The notes under the pieces were generated by a model. The model ran no database searches and had not been told where the DNA came from. It was given only the letters and a program-made list of their open reading frames with translations. The position numbers were made by a program, and so were the translations under genes. DNA of 64,000 nt, taken from assembly GCF_030525845.1 (NCBI RefSeq), contig NZ_JAUNDY010000002.1:97221-161220 (forward strand), in the 5' to 3' direction. Positions 36,213 through 45,563 of the stretch are shown here, in pieces (position 1 is the stretch's first letter; each line of letters starts with the position of its first letter). Origin of the DNA: Moraxella sp. Lineage in GTDB: Bacteria > Pseudomonadota > Gammaproteobacteria > Pseudomonadales > Moraxellaceae.

Positions 36213-37439
36213 TTAATCTGATAATAATACTTTATCTCGCAGTTGCTCGATGGTTTCGACATAAGAGACGCCCAAATGCCGTGCATGGCGACACTCACGT
36301 TCGGCGACACTCATTGGGTTTGGTAGTCTGATAAAGCTACCATGGGAGGATAGTGCCACGATGATTTGGGGGGGTAGTAGTACCAGCGGTGTTTTGCGGT
36401 GCTTGACTCCCACGCTGATGATGTCCTTTTGGTGGGCGGTATCGCTGACATAGGTGCGCATGTTTAGGGCGAAGCGTTTTAATTCTCGGTGCTTGGCATA
36501 GATGGTCTGACTAAGCAAAAGTATCAGATGTGAGAGCATGATGGCAGATAGGGCGGTTTGGTAATTTTTGCCTTGACCTGACAAGATGATGCAACAACCA
36601 TCATCGCTAAATTCACTCATGTGTTCTAGGCTGATTTTGGCGAATTGAGGCTGGGAGAGTAGCTCTTTTGTGGCATTTAGGATAAGCTTGTGGCACAGCG
36701 AAAAATAAGCGTTTTTGGTTTGTTGACTGACCGTACCCAAAAGCCTGCTTGGGTCTTCAAAGCGAATCTGCACCACAAATTGATTGGGGTTAACCTCTTT
36801 TTTGTCGTGTCCAGAGACATCAGGTGTGGCAATAGGTTGTTTGATGTTTGGTGTGTTTGTGGCGGTATTTGGTTTGTCATCGGGTCTGTGGCTGACCTCA
36901 TGAAGCAGACCTTTGGCGAGTAGGCGATTACGCACATCATGGGCGATGCTTAGGCGAAGCTCGTTAGATGGTCTTGCCAAGTAGCCATAAAGCAACCACA
37001 AAATTGCATGCAAAAATACCACTGCGGTCAGATATATCCAGTTTTGGGAGATGATGTGAGCACGATTGGTCTCATGTGCTTGCACCATGACATAACCAAG
37101 TACGTTTGATTTGTTGGCAACCACTTCTTTGGCGATAAAGCCTGTGGATTCTTTACCAACAGGGACAAGTAAGTTTTCATTGACATCATACACCCCAATA
37201 AATGCCAAATCATCTGCCTGAATATAGCGATTTGCCAGCACGCTGATACTAATGCGGTCATTAATACTAAGGGGGGTAGCAAGCTCTTCGGCGAGTAGTA
37301 TCGCTTCTTTGCGGGCGGTGCTTTCAAAGCGGGTGCTAAGTTGTTTTTGAGCATTAATCACAAAAAACAATGAGTTTAGGGTCAGGCTGATTAAAATAAT
37401 AATGGCAAACAAGCCTTGTCTGGGTGCAGGGTAAGTCAT
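36213..37439 (-). CDS. YtjB/Smp-like membrane protein
   Basis: 408 residues from MTYPAPRQGL. A first membrane helix (about 9-28) is followed by a periplasmic segment (30-135) and a second helix (about 138-160); the rest is cytoplasmic, with a Pro/Thr/Asn-rich linker (190-225) and a folded domain to the end. The N-terminal half resembles AhpA/YtjB (Smp), which is encoded next to serB in E. coli, and here too the gene is divergent from serB. The C-terminal extension of about 180 residues is longer than E. coli YtjB (214 in all) and was not recognised. Role unknown. Confidence 0.62.
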   Translation of the reverse strand: MTYPAPRQGLFAIIILISLTLNSLFFVINAQKQLSTRFESTARKEAILLAEELATPLSINDRISISVLANRYIQADDLAFIGVYDVNENLLVPVGKESTGFIAKEVVANKSNVLGYVMVQAHETNRAHIISQNWIYLTAVVFLHAILWLLYGYLARPSNELRLSIAHDVRNRLLAKGLLHEVSHRPDDKPNTATNTPNIKQPIATPDVSGHDKKEVNPNQFVVQIRFEDPSRLLGTVSQQTKNAYFSLCHKLILNATKELLSQPQFAKISLEHMSEFSDDGCCIILSGQGKNYQTALSAIMLSHLILLLSQTIYAKHRELKRFALNMRTYVSDTAHQKDIISVGVKHRKTPLVLLPPQIIVALSSHGSFIRLPNPMSVAERECRHARHLGVSYVETIEQLRDKVLLSD

Positions 37440-37768
37440 GATGGCGTAGGCATGCAAAAATATTAATTCTATCATTTTTTTGGCGGAATTTTAAGTGTTT
37501 CTGGTGTTTTGACCAAAATCAAGTGTGAATTTATGTCATCTTCAATGCCGCCTTATAAGCTTGCGTTTTTTGACATGAATGTGTTTTTTGATGGCAAGAT
37601 GATGCCGTAAGCTCATTTAAGAGGTATTTTTTGTCATTTAATGAACTAAATTGTTGTTTTTTGGTTTTTGGCTTTTCATTAATTGTTCAAAAGTGGTAGA
37701 ATACAAGGAGATTTGACCAAGTTAACGGTCGTTTTGAATATTAAAGTCTTGATAAATGCGGAAACTTC
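37440..37768. promoter_or_regulatory. Divergent spacer between the YtjB-like gene and serB
   Basis: About 330 bp, AT-rich, serving two divergent genes. TAGAAT at about 37697 is a possible -10 for serB; no good -35 partner was found. No small ORF or RNA gene recognised. Confidence 0.35.
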
Positions 37769-38974
37769 ATGAATATTTATGCTCTACCCAAGGATTCTCA
37801 TGCTTGGCAAAATGCACTTAGTAGCGTGTCTTACCTACTGCCTGATGGGGCAATTAATAGCATTCAAAGCCTAAAAAATTTGCCGATTTTTGCGGTGGTT
37901 TTGGTGGTTGGTCGTGCCTCGATGAATGAGCTTCAAGCGAGCGGTCGCAGTCTTGATGATGTGATGAAGTCATGGGTAAGTGAACAACGAGGTTGGCAGG
38001 TATTGCCTGTGGCAGATGACGCCATTGCCATTGCCAATGCTCATCACATTCAAGTATCACAGACGCTATCAGATGTGGCGGTGCATCGATACTTGTTGAT
38101 TCCTACCGATAACAAGGACATGAATGCCGATAAACGAGAAGCGGCGGCACATATCATTGATGAACAACTGACCAGATACCTCAAAAAAACCCTAAAACCA
38201 AAGCCGAATTATAACTTTCAAGTCGATGACACAGGTCAGGTCATGGATTTTACCATTCAGCAGATTGGCGGGGTGGGCGATGGTTATGTTGACGTGCATA
38301 TCTTATCGGTAGCACAGATGCTTCGCCGTCATAAGCTGGTGTGTTTTGACATGGATTCGACACTTATCCATCAAGAGGTCATCGTGGAGCTGGCAAACAT
38401 GGCAGGCGTGGCGGATAAGGTGTCTAAGATTACTGAGCAAGCAATGCGTGGCGAGATAGATTTTAATGAAAGTTTTGCCAAACGTGTCGCTCTCTTAAAG
38501 GGTGTGGATACTTCGGTGGTACAAGAAATTATCAGAACACGCATTAGCTTTTCGCAAGGGGCGGCTGCCACCATCTCCGCTCTAAAAGCGATGGGTTGTC
38601 GGACGGTGCTAATTTCTGGGGGGTTTGAGCCGTTTGCCAAATACGTTGCCAATACACTAGGTATCGACAAATACTATGCTAACCCCCTCATCGAAAAAGA
38701 TGGTAAGCTTACAGGAGAGGTATCCGACCAAATCATCGATGGTAAGGCTAAGGCTCGTATTGTCGCTCGTCTGGCTGATGAGATGAGTATCGACATGGAA
38801 GAGGTGGTGTGTGTTGGCGACGGGGCTAACGATTTGCCAATGATGCACATCAGCGACATTGGGGTCGCCTACAAAGCCAAGCCGATAGTGCGTGCCAAAG
38901 CAGATGCCTCCGTTAATATCTCAGGGCTAGAAGGTGTGCTGTATGCGATGGGTCATCGCTTCGACAGAGTGTAG
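37769..38974 (+). CDS. serB: Phosphoserine phosphatase
   Basis: Last step of serine synthesis: removes phosphate from O-phosphoserine. The 401 residues have an N-terminal region (1-180, ACT-like) and a HAD domain with motif I CFDMDSTLI (nucleophile D194), the SerB-specific cap MRGEIDFNESFAKRVALLKG, motif II LISGGFEPFAKYVA, and motif III VCVGDGANDLPMM. SerB of E. coli has 322 residues; the extra length is N-terminal, as in Acinetobacter and Pseudomonas proteins. Confidence 0.94.
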   Translation: MNIYALPKDSHAWQNALSSVSYLLPDGAINSIQSLKNLPIFAVVLVVGRASMNELQASGRSLDDVMKSWVSEQRGWQVLPVADDAIAIANAHHIQVSQTLSDVAVHRYLLIPTDNKDMNADKREAAAHIIDEQLTRYLKKTLKPKPNYNFQVDDTGQVMDFTIQQIGGVGDGYVDVHILSVAQMLRRHKLVCFDMDSTLIHQEVIVELANMAGVADKVSKITEQAMRGEIDFNESFAKRVALLKGVDTSVVQEIIRTRISFSQGAAATISALKAMGCRTVLISGGFEPFAKYVANTLGIDKYYANPLIEKDGKLTGEVSDQIIDGKAKARIVARLADEMSIDMEEVVCVGDGANDLPMMHISDIGVAYKAKPIVRAKADASVNISGLEGVLYAMGHRFDRV

Positions 38975-39115
38975 TTCATCAAATTTTGATTCTACCCCCA
39001 ACTTTATCGGTGGACGCCTAAGTGCAAGCTGCTTAGATTTTAAGCGCTAGACGATAGTGTCGCTGATGGGGTAAGATGGGGGTACATTTACCATTTTTAA
39101 GAGTTATTAATCATT

Positions 39116-39613
39116 ATGTTTACTTTGCCAATCATTAATGTAAAGACCGACCCTTTGGACGCTTTGCTCTATGGCTTGGGTCTTAGATTATCATCGCTGA
39201 CAAATAGTGACAATGAAGAGTATCAAAGCCTCATCAAAGACAAGCAAATCGCTATTCAGTTTTGTAGTGGCGATGGTGTGGCACGTTATTATCGTTTTGT
39301 TGATGGATGTTTTGGGCAGGCATTGGGTAAGGCAAAAGAGGCTGATTTGAGCATTGATTTTAAGGATTCAATGACGGGCGTGCGTTTGCTCACCAAAGGA
39401 GATATGGCAACTTTTATGAGTGCTATCCAAGATGGCGATGTGGTCATATCGGGCGATTATAAGTTGGTTTTGTGGTTTGTGGGGATTGGCAAGCATGCTA
39501 CGACGCTATCTGAGCCTTATGCAGGCTACATTAAACAGGCAAAACCCTATATCAAGCAGGCACGTCCTTATGTTGATAAGGTAGGTCAGCTTCTTGGTAA
39601 GCTAAAAAAATAA
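39116..39613 (+). CDS. SCP2 sterol-binding-domain protein
   Basis: 165 residues. The central part (about 45-130) has the SCP2 pattern IAIQFCSGDGVARYYRFVDG, LSIDFKDSMTGVRLL and DGDVVISGDYKLVLWFV, a fold that makes a hydrophobic pocket for a lipid-like ligand. The C-terminal tail has a repeated motif (YIKQAKPYIKQARPYVDKVG), a lysine- and tyrosine-rich amphipathic helix that could lie on the membrane. A UbiT/UbiJ-like role in ubiquinone synthesis is possible but not shown. Confidence 0.72.
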   Translation: MFTLPIINVKTDPLDALLYGLGLRLSSLTNSDNEEYQSLIKDKQIAIQFCSGDGVARYYRFVDGCFGQALGKAKEADLSIDFKDSMTGVRLLTKGDMATFMSAIQDGDVVISGDYKLVLWFVGIGKHATTLSEPYAGYIKQAKPYIKQARPYVDKVGQLLGKLKK

Positions 39614-39641
39614 CCAAATGATTGTCTGATTTTCGTCATTT

Positions 39642-39678
39642 AAGCCCCTTGTTGGTTTTGTGTGCCAACAGGGGGCTT
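39642..39678. terminator. Terminator between SCP2 gene and fabF
   Basis: AAGCCCCTTGTTGG (from 39642) pairs with CCAACAGGGGGCTT (39665-39678) with a ten-base loop. It serves converging genes. Confidence 0.75.
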
Positions 39679-39693
39679 TGCAGTTTGGCTTGA

Positions 39694-41010
39694 TTAATCA
39701 GCCCACCGCCCAAATACCAAACTGCCATTTGTCCCACCAAAACCAAAGCTATTAGAAATGGCATAGTTAAGATTTTGCACCGCTCTGGCAGCATGAGGGA
39801 TATAGTCAAGCGTACAAGCAGGGTCTGGACTATCAAGGTTAATGGTGGGGGGCAGAAGCTGATGTTGTAGGGCAAGCACGCTAAATATCGCCTCAACCGC
39901 ACCTGCTGCACCCAAAAGATGACCCGTCATTGATTTGGTGGAGCTAACCAAAATGTCTTTACCAAACAAGCTCTCAATCGCCGCACTTTCTGCCACATCT
40001 CCTGCTGGCGTGCTTGTGCCATGTGCATTGACATAACCAACATCACTAGGGCGAATACCGCCATCAGCTAGGGCATTTGCCATCGCTCGTCTTGCTCCGT
40101 TGCCATCTGTGGGCGGAGCAGTAATATGGCTTGCATCATCACTCATGCCAAAGCCCACCACTTCTGCCAAGATGGTCGCCCCACGAGCACGAGCATGAGC
40201 AAGACTTTCTAATACCAATGCCCCAGCCCCATCGCCCAACACAAAGCCGTCTCGATCTTTATCAAAAGGTCGGCTTGCTTTGGTTGGTTCGTCATTGCGT
40301 GTTGACAGGGCATGCATCGCCCCAAATCCTGACATACCCAAAGGTGTGCTGGCTTTTTCACTACCGCCCACCAACACCGCATCAAGGTCGCCATAAGCGA
40401 TCAGTCTTGCTCCTAGACCAATAGCATGTGTAGAAGTCGTGCAAGCGGTAGAAGTGGCAAGGTTTGCTCCTTTTAGCTGATGACGAATAGCAATCAAACC
40501 TGCTGGCATATTGACAATCGAACCAGGGATAATGAAGGGCGAGACTTTTTTTGCACCACCCCCACACAGGGCATCTCGGCTATTTTCAATGCTGTGTATA
40601 CCGCCAATCCCTGAGCCCATGACCACCCCAAAACGCTCACCATCGACATTGATGGGTAAACTGTCGCCCTTAATACCATCAATAAGCCCTGCATGGTGTA
40701 GGGCTTGGGCGGAGGCGACCTGAGCATAGTGCATGAATGCATCATAACGGCGGATTTCTTTGGGGTTCAAAAATTCTTTGGCATCAAAATCCTTAACAAG
40801 TCCCACAATGCGTGAGCGAAACTCGCTCATATCAAGCCCATCAAAATCAGGCAAGCTCACAATGCCGCTCACGCCATGCGTCAAATTGTGCCAAATCGTA
40901 CCCAAATCATTGCCCACAGGCGTAATTGCCCCCATGCCTGTGATAACCACCCGTTCGTGGTCGGGGCGAGTGTGATGGGGGACTTTGGCGGGGCATGTCG
41001 ATGAAGCCAT
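39694..41010 (-). CDS. fabF: 3-oxoacyl-ACP synthase II (FabF)
   Basis: Condenses malonyl-ACP with acyl-ACP in fatty acid elongation. The 438 residues carry the active-site Cys in LATSTACTTSTHAIG (C190), and the two histidines in YVNAHGTSTPAGD and SMTGHLLGAAGAVE. There is an 18-residue extension before the usual RVVITGMGAITPVG start. AGGAAA precedes the ATG and a TAGAAT lies further up. No acpP or fabG is next to it, so it may be a stand-alone KASII (FabF) or an additional copy. Confidence 0.93.
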   Translation of the reverse strand: MASSTCPAKVPHHTRPDHERVVITGMGAITPVGNDLGTIWHNLTHGVSGIVSLPDFDGLDMSEFRSRIVGLVKDFDAKEFLNPKEIRRYDAFMHYAQVASAQALHHAGLIDGIKGDSLPINVDGERFGVVMGSGIGGIHSIENSRDALCGGGAKKVSPFIIPGSIVNMPAGLIAIRHQLKGANLATSTACTTSTHAIGLGARLIAYGDLDAVLVGGSEKASTPLGMSGFGAMHALSTRNDEPTKASRPFDKDRDGFVLGDGAGALVLESLAHARARGATILAEVVGFGMSDDASHITAPPTDGNGARRAMANALADGGIRPSDVGYVNAHGTSTPAGDVAESAAIESLFGKDILVSSTKSMTGHLLGAAGAVEAIFSVLALQHQLLPPTINLDSPDPACTLDYIPHAARAVQNLNYAISNSFGFGGTNGSLVFGRWAD

Positions 41011-41087
41011 GGTTTTTTTCCTAAAATTTTGTTACAATTACCCTATTCTAACACGTTTTTGCAAAATTTAAAGTTTACATTTGTATA

Positions 41088-41897
41088 TCATGCCAAACGA
41101 ACCGCAATACCTTGTTTATGTAAATACGCCTTTAATTCCCCAATCTGTATCAAGCCCTTATGAAACACGCTCGCCGCCAACGCTCCGTCCACATTCGCCT
41201 GTTCAAATACCTCATAAAAATGGCTCATCGTTCCTGCCCCGCCTGACGCAATCAGTGGCACACGGCACATTTCACGCACCAAAGCCAGCTGTGCCACATC
41301 GTAGCCCTGTCGCACGCCGTCTTGATTCATCACATTTAGGACAATCTCGCCCGCCCCCAAGTTTTGCACTTCACGCACCCAGTCCGCCACCTGCCATTCG
41401 GTTTTTTTGGTCTTTTTTTCATCGCCCGTGTATTGATTGACCCAGTACACGCCTGTACGCTCATTGTACCAGCTGTCAATCCCCACCACCACCGCCTGCA
41501 CGCCAAAGCGTTTGGCAAGCTCGGCAACCAGCTGTGGATTTTCAAGGGCAGGCGAATTGACCGAAATCTTGTCCGCCCCATACTCAAAAATCACTTCTGC
41601 GTCTGCCACCGAGCGAATGCCTCCTGCCACACAAAAGGGAATGTCAATGACTTGGGCGACACTTGCCACCCATGATTTGTCCACCGTTCGTCCGTCCGAT
41701 GATGCACTGATGTCATAAAAAACCAGTTCGTCTGCCCCATCATCGCTGTACTTTTTGGCAAGCGGTACGATATCGCCCACCGTTTCATGATTGCGAAACT
41801 GCACGCCTTTGACCACTGCTCCATTTTTGACATCAAGACAAGGAATGATGCGTTTGGCTAAATTGCTTTTTTTATTTAAATTCTCTACGCTTAACAT
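41088..41897 (-). CDS. hisF: Imidazole glycerol phosphate synthase, HisF
   Basis: Cyclase subunit; uses ammonia from HisH to form imidazole glycerol phosphate and AICAR. The 269-residue beta/alpha barrel shows [19 protein letters not shown] with catalytic Asp, [11 protein letters not shown], and the second Asp region [21 protein letters not shown] is the C-terminal phosphate-binding loop. It overlaps the hisA end by 7 bp and ends the operon. hisI, normally next in the enterobacterial order, does not follow. Confidence 0.96.
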   Translation of the reverse strand: MLSVENLNKKSNLAKRIIPCLDVKNGAVVKGVQFRNHETVGDIVPLAKKYSDDGADELVFYDISASSDGRTVDKSWVASVAQVIDIPFCVAGGIRSVADAEVIFEYGADKISVNSPALENPQLVAELAKRFGVQAVVVGIDSWYNERTGVYWVNQYTGDEKKTKKTEWQVADWVREVQNLGAGEIVLNVMNQDGVRQGYDVAQLALVREMCRVPLIASGGAGTMSHFYEVFEQANVDGALAASVFHKGLIQIGELKAYLHKQGIAVRLA

Positions 41898-42619
41898 GCT
41901 ATTGCTCCTTTTACATCAAATTTGCTTTCCAATAACGCCCGCCCAACAATAATGCCAAATACGCCAGTTTCCTTAATCGCCTTAATATCATCAAGCGAAC
42001 CAATACCGCCTGAGGATTGAATGTTTAAATTAGGATAATTGCTGATTAATTGGCGATACAATTCCACATTACTGCCAAGCAATGTGCCATCTTTGCTAAT
42101 ATCGGTACAAAGAATATGCGTTAAACCAACTTGCAAATATTCATCAATTAGCTCCTCCAATAAAACGCCACTATTTTCTTGCCAACCGCTAATGGCAATG
42201 TAATTTTTTCCATCAATGATATTAACATCAAGAGCAAGCACAAATTTATCCGCTCCATATGCGTTAAACCATTCTTTGACGATTTCTTTATTTTTAACCG
42301 CCATTGAGCCAATGACCACACGGCTTGCCCCAATCTCAAATAAAGCTTTAATTTCTGCTTCACTTCTAATGCCACCGCCGACTTGAACTTTGGCTTTTGT
42401 GGACTGAATAATATCTTTAATAAGTGTAATTTGGCGTTTATTCGGGTCTTTTGCCCCTGTCAAATCCACAAGGTGCAAATAATTAGCCCCGCCCTCTACA
42501 TATTCGGCAAATTTATCAATGGGGTTATAAGTATAAGTGGTTTGTTTGCCATAATCGCCTTGATGCAATCTAACAACTTGACCGTCAATCAAATCAAGGG
42601 CTGGAATAATAATCGTCAT
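41891..42619 (-). CDS. hisA: Phosphoribosylformimino-AICAR isomerase HisA
   Basis: Amadori isomerisation step of histidine synthesis. The 242 residues are a beta/alpha barrel like His[19 protein letters not shown] with the acidic catalytic residue, [13 protein letters not shown], and [14 protein letters not shown] with the second Asp. [13 protein letters not shown] is the phosphate-binding loop. Sequence is markedly AT-rich and Asn/Lys/Ile-rich, unlike hisF beside it. Confidence 0.95.
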   Translation of the reverse strand: MTIIIPALDLIDGQVVRLHQGDYGKQTTYTYNPIDKFAEYVEGGANYLHLVDLTGAKDPNKRQITLIKDIIQSTKAKVQVGGGIRSEAEIKALFEIGASRVVIGSMAVKNKEIVKEWFNAYGADKFVLALDVNIIDGKNYIAISGWQENSGVLLEELIDEYLQVGLTHILCTDISKDGTLLGSNVELYRQLISNYPNLNIQSSGGIGSLDDIKAIKETGVFGIIVGRALLESKFDVKGAIAC

Positions 42620-42666
42620 TTCGGTTTTCCTATTTTAAATGATATCTTGTTCATGAGCTGATTACG

Positions 42667-43269
42667 TTAAATCTTTTCAATAAAATTCTTTAACAATCTT
42701 GCCCCCACTTGACCTGATTTTTCTGGGTGAAATTGCATGCCAAAAAAATTATCTTTATTAACCATTGCACTAAATGTTTGACCATATTCACTTGAAGCTA
42801 TGGTAAATTCATTGACAGGCATGGCATAGCTATGAACAAAATATACAAAATCACCATTGTTAATACCATCAAATAAAGGATTGGAATTATCATTAAAGTA
42901 AATTTTATTCCAGCCCATGTGTGGTAAGGGCAAATGACCAACCTCTAATTTTTGAGTGAAATTAGGAATTAAATTCAGCGTGTCAATTTTATCGTTTTGA
43001 CTTTCTGCCGAGTACTCGCCCAATAATTGCATTCCCAAACAAATACCAAGCAGGGGTTTATCAATTTGACGAATAATGGGTATTAAATTTTTGCGTTGTA
43101 ATTCATTCACTGCAAATTGTGCTGTTCCCACGCCAGGTAAGATAAGTTTATCTGCTGATAATATGATATCGGCATTATCAGAGATGATGGGCGTGACACC
43201 CAATCGTTCAATGGCAAATTTAACAGAATTTAAATTGGCGCAGCCTGTATCTATAATGACTAATTTCAT
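42667..43269 (-). CDS. hisH: Imidazole glycerol phosphate synthase glutaminase HisH
   Basis: Class I glutaminase that feeds ammonia to HisF. The 200 residues show GVGTAQFAVNEL, the nucleophile elbow GICLGMQLLG (C77), and the His/Glu pair in GMQFHPEKSGQVG. hisH ends 47 bp before hisA and begins 10 bp after hisB. Strongly AT-rich coding, like hisA and hisC. Confidence 0.95.
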   Translation of the reverse strand: MKLVIIDTGCANLNSVKFAIERLGVTPIISDNADIILSADKLILPGVGTAQFAVNELQRKNLIPIIRQIDKPLLGICLGMQLLGEYSAESQNDKIDTLNLIPNFTQKLEVGHLPLPHMGWNKIYFNDNSNPLFDGINNGDFVYFVHSYAMPVNEFTIASSEYGQTFSAMVNKDNFFGMQFHPEKSGQVGARLLKNFIEKI

Positions 43270-43279
43270 TTTTTATTCC

Positions 43280-44368
43280 TTATAAAACACCCTTAGAACT
43301 TGGTAATTCATTGCCTTCAATTTTAATACATTGTCTTAGCGTTCTGCCAAATACTTTAAATAAACTTTCAATTTTATGGTGGTCATTGTCGCCTTTGACT
43401 TTTAAATGCAAAGTTGCCATCATTGCCATCGCCATTGAATAAAAAAAGTGTTCAGTAAGTTCGGTGCTAAAATCGCCCACTTTGTCTCGGCTAAATTTGC
43501 CTTTAAATTTTAAAAACGGTCTGCCCGACAAATCCATTGTGCATTCGGCACGGCATTCGTCCATTGGCAAAACAAAGCCAAAACGGGCAATGCCTTTTTT
43601 ATCGCCAATGGCTTGTTTTAACGCCTGCCCAAAAGCAATGGCGGTGTCTTCTACCGAATGGTGTTCGTCAATCCACAAATCGCCTTTGCACGAAATGGCG
43701 ACTTTAAATCCGCCGTGCGTGGCAATTTGGTCTAGCATATGGTCAAAAAACCCAATGCTTGTTTTAATGTCATTCACGCCCGTTTCATCAAGCCAAACTT
43801 GCACTTTAATGTCTGTTTCTTTGGTGGTTCTAATCACTTCGCCATAGCGTTTTTGGCGTTCGCCGATATTGGTTGTCGCTTGTCCCAATAACTTTTCGGC
43901 AATTAAATCCCAATTTAAATTATCAGGATTGTATTTAAGCCCAACAATGCCCAAATTATTCGCAAGCTCAATGTCAGTATCCCTATCGCCAATGACAAAG
44001 CTGTTATTTTTATCAAATAAATTGTTATCAATATAGCTTTGTAAAAGTTTGGTTTTTGGCTTTCGGCATTCACAATCATCGTCTTTAAAATGTGGACAAA
44101 TTAAAATATCATCAAAGACAATGCCTTGCGATGTAAAAATATCCAGCATTGCATTGTGTGGTTTATCAAAATTTTCCTTTGGGAAACTCTCCGTACCAAG
44201 TCCGTCTTGATTGGACACCATTACAAGGCGGTATTTTTTTTGTAATGCCAAAAGGGCAACAATCACGCCTTTTTCTAATTTTAATTTTTCCAAACTGTCA
44301 ATTTGAAAATCGGTTTTGGGTTCGTCAATTAAAGTGCCGTCTCGGTCAATAAATAAAGTAGGTTGCAT
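43280..44368 (-). CDS. hisB: Bifunctional histidinol-phosphatase / imidazoleglycerol-phosphate dehydratase
   Basis: Two enzymes in one 362-residue chain. The N-terminal HAD phosphatase (1-165) has [12 protein letters not shown] as motif I, a [17 protein letters not shown] zinc-loop region, and [13 protein letters not shown] as motif III. The C-terminal dehydratase (about 170-362) has [16 protein letters not shown] and the [17 protein letters not shown] metal-binding histidines. This fused form is typical of Enterobacteriaceae and Pasteurellaceae; Pseudomonas and Acinetobacter have a monofunctional HisB. Length matches E. coli (355). Confidence 0.95.
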   Translation of the reverse strand: MQPTLFIDRDGTLIDEPKTDFQIDSLEKLKLEKGVIVALLALQKKYRLVMVSNQDGLGTESFPKENFDKPHNAMLDIFTSQGIVFDDILICPHFKDDDCECRKPKTKLLQSYIDNNLFDKNNSFVIGDRDTDIELANNLGIVGLKYNPDNLNWDLIAEKLLGQATTNIGERQKRYGEVIRTTKETDIKVQVWLDETGVNDIKTSIGFFDHMLDQIATHGGFKVAISCKGDLWIDEHHSVEDTAIAFGQALKQAIGDKKGIARFGFVLPMDECRAECTMDLSGRPFLKFKGKFSRDKVGDFSTELTEHFFYSMAMAMMATLHLKVKGDNDHHKIESLFKVFGRTLRQCIKIEGNELPSSKGVL

Positions 44369-44402
44369 TTGGGTTGCCTTTTAAAATTAATTGGGGTTTA
44401 AA

Positions 44403-45458
44403 TCAGATATTTTTTAATGCGTTGATTAATGCTAAATTTTCCTTATCCGTACCAATGCTAATACGAATACAGTTTGTCAAATTTAAGGCGGTATGTTGGT
44501 TTCTGGCAATGATACCTTGTTCCCAAAGTGTTTCAAATACTTTTTGCCCGTCTTTAAATTCTACCAAAATAAAATTGGCACAGCTTGGGTAGATTTTTTG
44601 GACAATTTGTAATTTTGACAATTCATTTTCTAGCCACGATTTATTATTAAGCGTGATTGCCACTTTATCTTGCATTATTTGAATGCCAGTATTTGATAAA
44701 GCACTCTCGGCAATTAAAGCGCAAGGCGTGGGAATGGGATAAGGGGCAATGATTTTTTGTAAACTTTGGATAATCCAGTCATTTGCTAAGATAAAACCAC
44801 AGCGAATGCTTGCTAGGGCAAAGGCTTTGGAAAGTGTGCGTATGATAATTAGATGATCAAAGTTTGTCAGTTCATTTGCCAAACTCTTATCCAAACAAAA
44901 ATCAATATAGGCTTCATCAACCACAACAACCGCTTTATTTTTGGTCATATTAAGTAATTGGATAATGTCATCTTTGTTTAATAAATTGCCCGTTGGATTA
45001 TTGGGACTACACACAAAAATAACTTTGACTTTATCCAAATTCTTTTCAATTTCTTTTAAATTTAATTGAAACTCAGCCGTTAAAGGCACAGTTTTGGTAT
45101 TGATATTAAGCGTATCGGAGCTGACCTTATACATTCCATAAGTGGGCGGACAATATAATACGCTGTCATTATTTTCACAAAAGGCACGGATAATCAGCTC
45201 AATGCCTTCATCGCCACCCCGAGTGATTAAAATTTGATTATTATTAACACCTGCATAATTGGCATAGGCACTTATTACGCTTTGGGGCTGTGGTTCTGGA
45301 TAGCGATTTAAATTATCTAGGTTTAAATTTGCCAATAATTCATTGGGTGAAAGCGGATATTCATTGGCATTTAACCAAATCGTGCCATTACCGCCAATTT
45401 TACGGGCGGATTGGTAAGGCGTTAGGGCAAGAATATGGGGATTAATTAAGGTTTGCAT
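44403..45458 (-). CDS. hisC: Histidinol-phosphate aminotransferase
   Basis: PLP transaminase of histidine synthesis. From MQTLINPHILALTPYQSARK it has 351 residues; GGAAAA lies a few bases upstream. Nine codons further upstream the frame stays open to 45485. Motifs are GGNGTIWLNANEYP, GGDEGIELIIRAF, SPNNPTGN, VVDEAYIDF, and RTLSKAFALASIRCGF with the PLP lysine. Very AT-rich, with many AAT/AAA codons. Confidence 0.94.
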   Translation of the reverse strand: MQTLINPHILALTPYQSARKIGGNGTIWLNANEYPLSPNELLANLNLDNLNRYPEPQPQSVISAYANYAGVNNNQILITRGGDEGIELIIRAFCENNDSVLYCPPTYGMYKVSSDTLNINTKTVPLTAEFQLNLKEIEKNLDKVKVIFVCSPNNPTGNLLNKDDIIQLLNMTKNKAVVVVDEAYIDFCLDKSLANELTNFDHLIIIRTLSKAFALASIRCGFILANDWIIQSLQKIIAPYPIPTPCALIAESALSNTGIQIMQDKVAITLNNKSWLENELSKLQIVQKIYPSCANFILVEFKDGQKVFETLWEQGIIARNQHTALNLTNCIRISIGTDKENLALINALKNI

Positions 45459-45511
45459 TTTATTTTCCATTTTTAAATTTAACATTTAACCGTTTTTAAA
45501 TTATTGGCATT

Positions 45512-45539
45512 GTAGGGGCGAATTGCAATTCGCCCTTAC
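45512..45539. repeat. REP-like 28-bp palindrome
   Basis: Between hisC and hisD lies an almost perfect palindrome centred on GAATTGCAATTC, with arms GTAGGGGC and GCCCTTAC. Its GC-rich arms stand out from the AT-rich surroundings. It could be a dispersed REP-like repeat or an mRNA hairpin; it is the only copy seen here. Confidence 0.5.
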
Positions 45540-45563
45540 GAAAAATAAATTAAGAATGGTATT

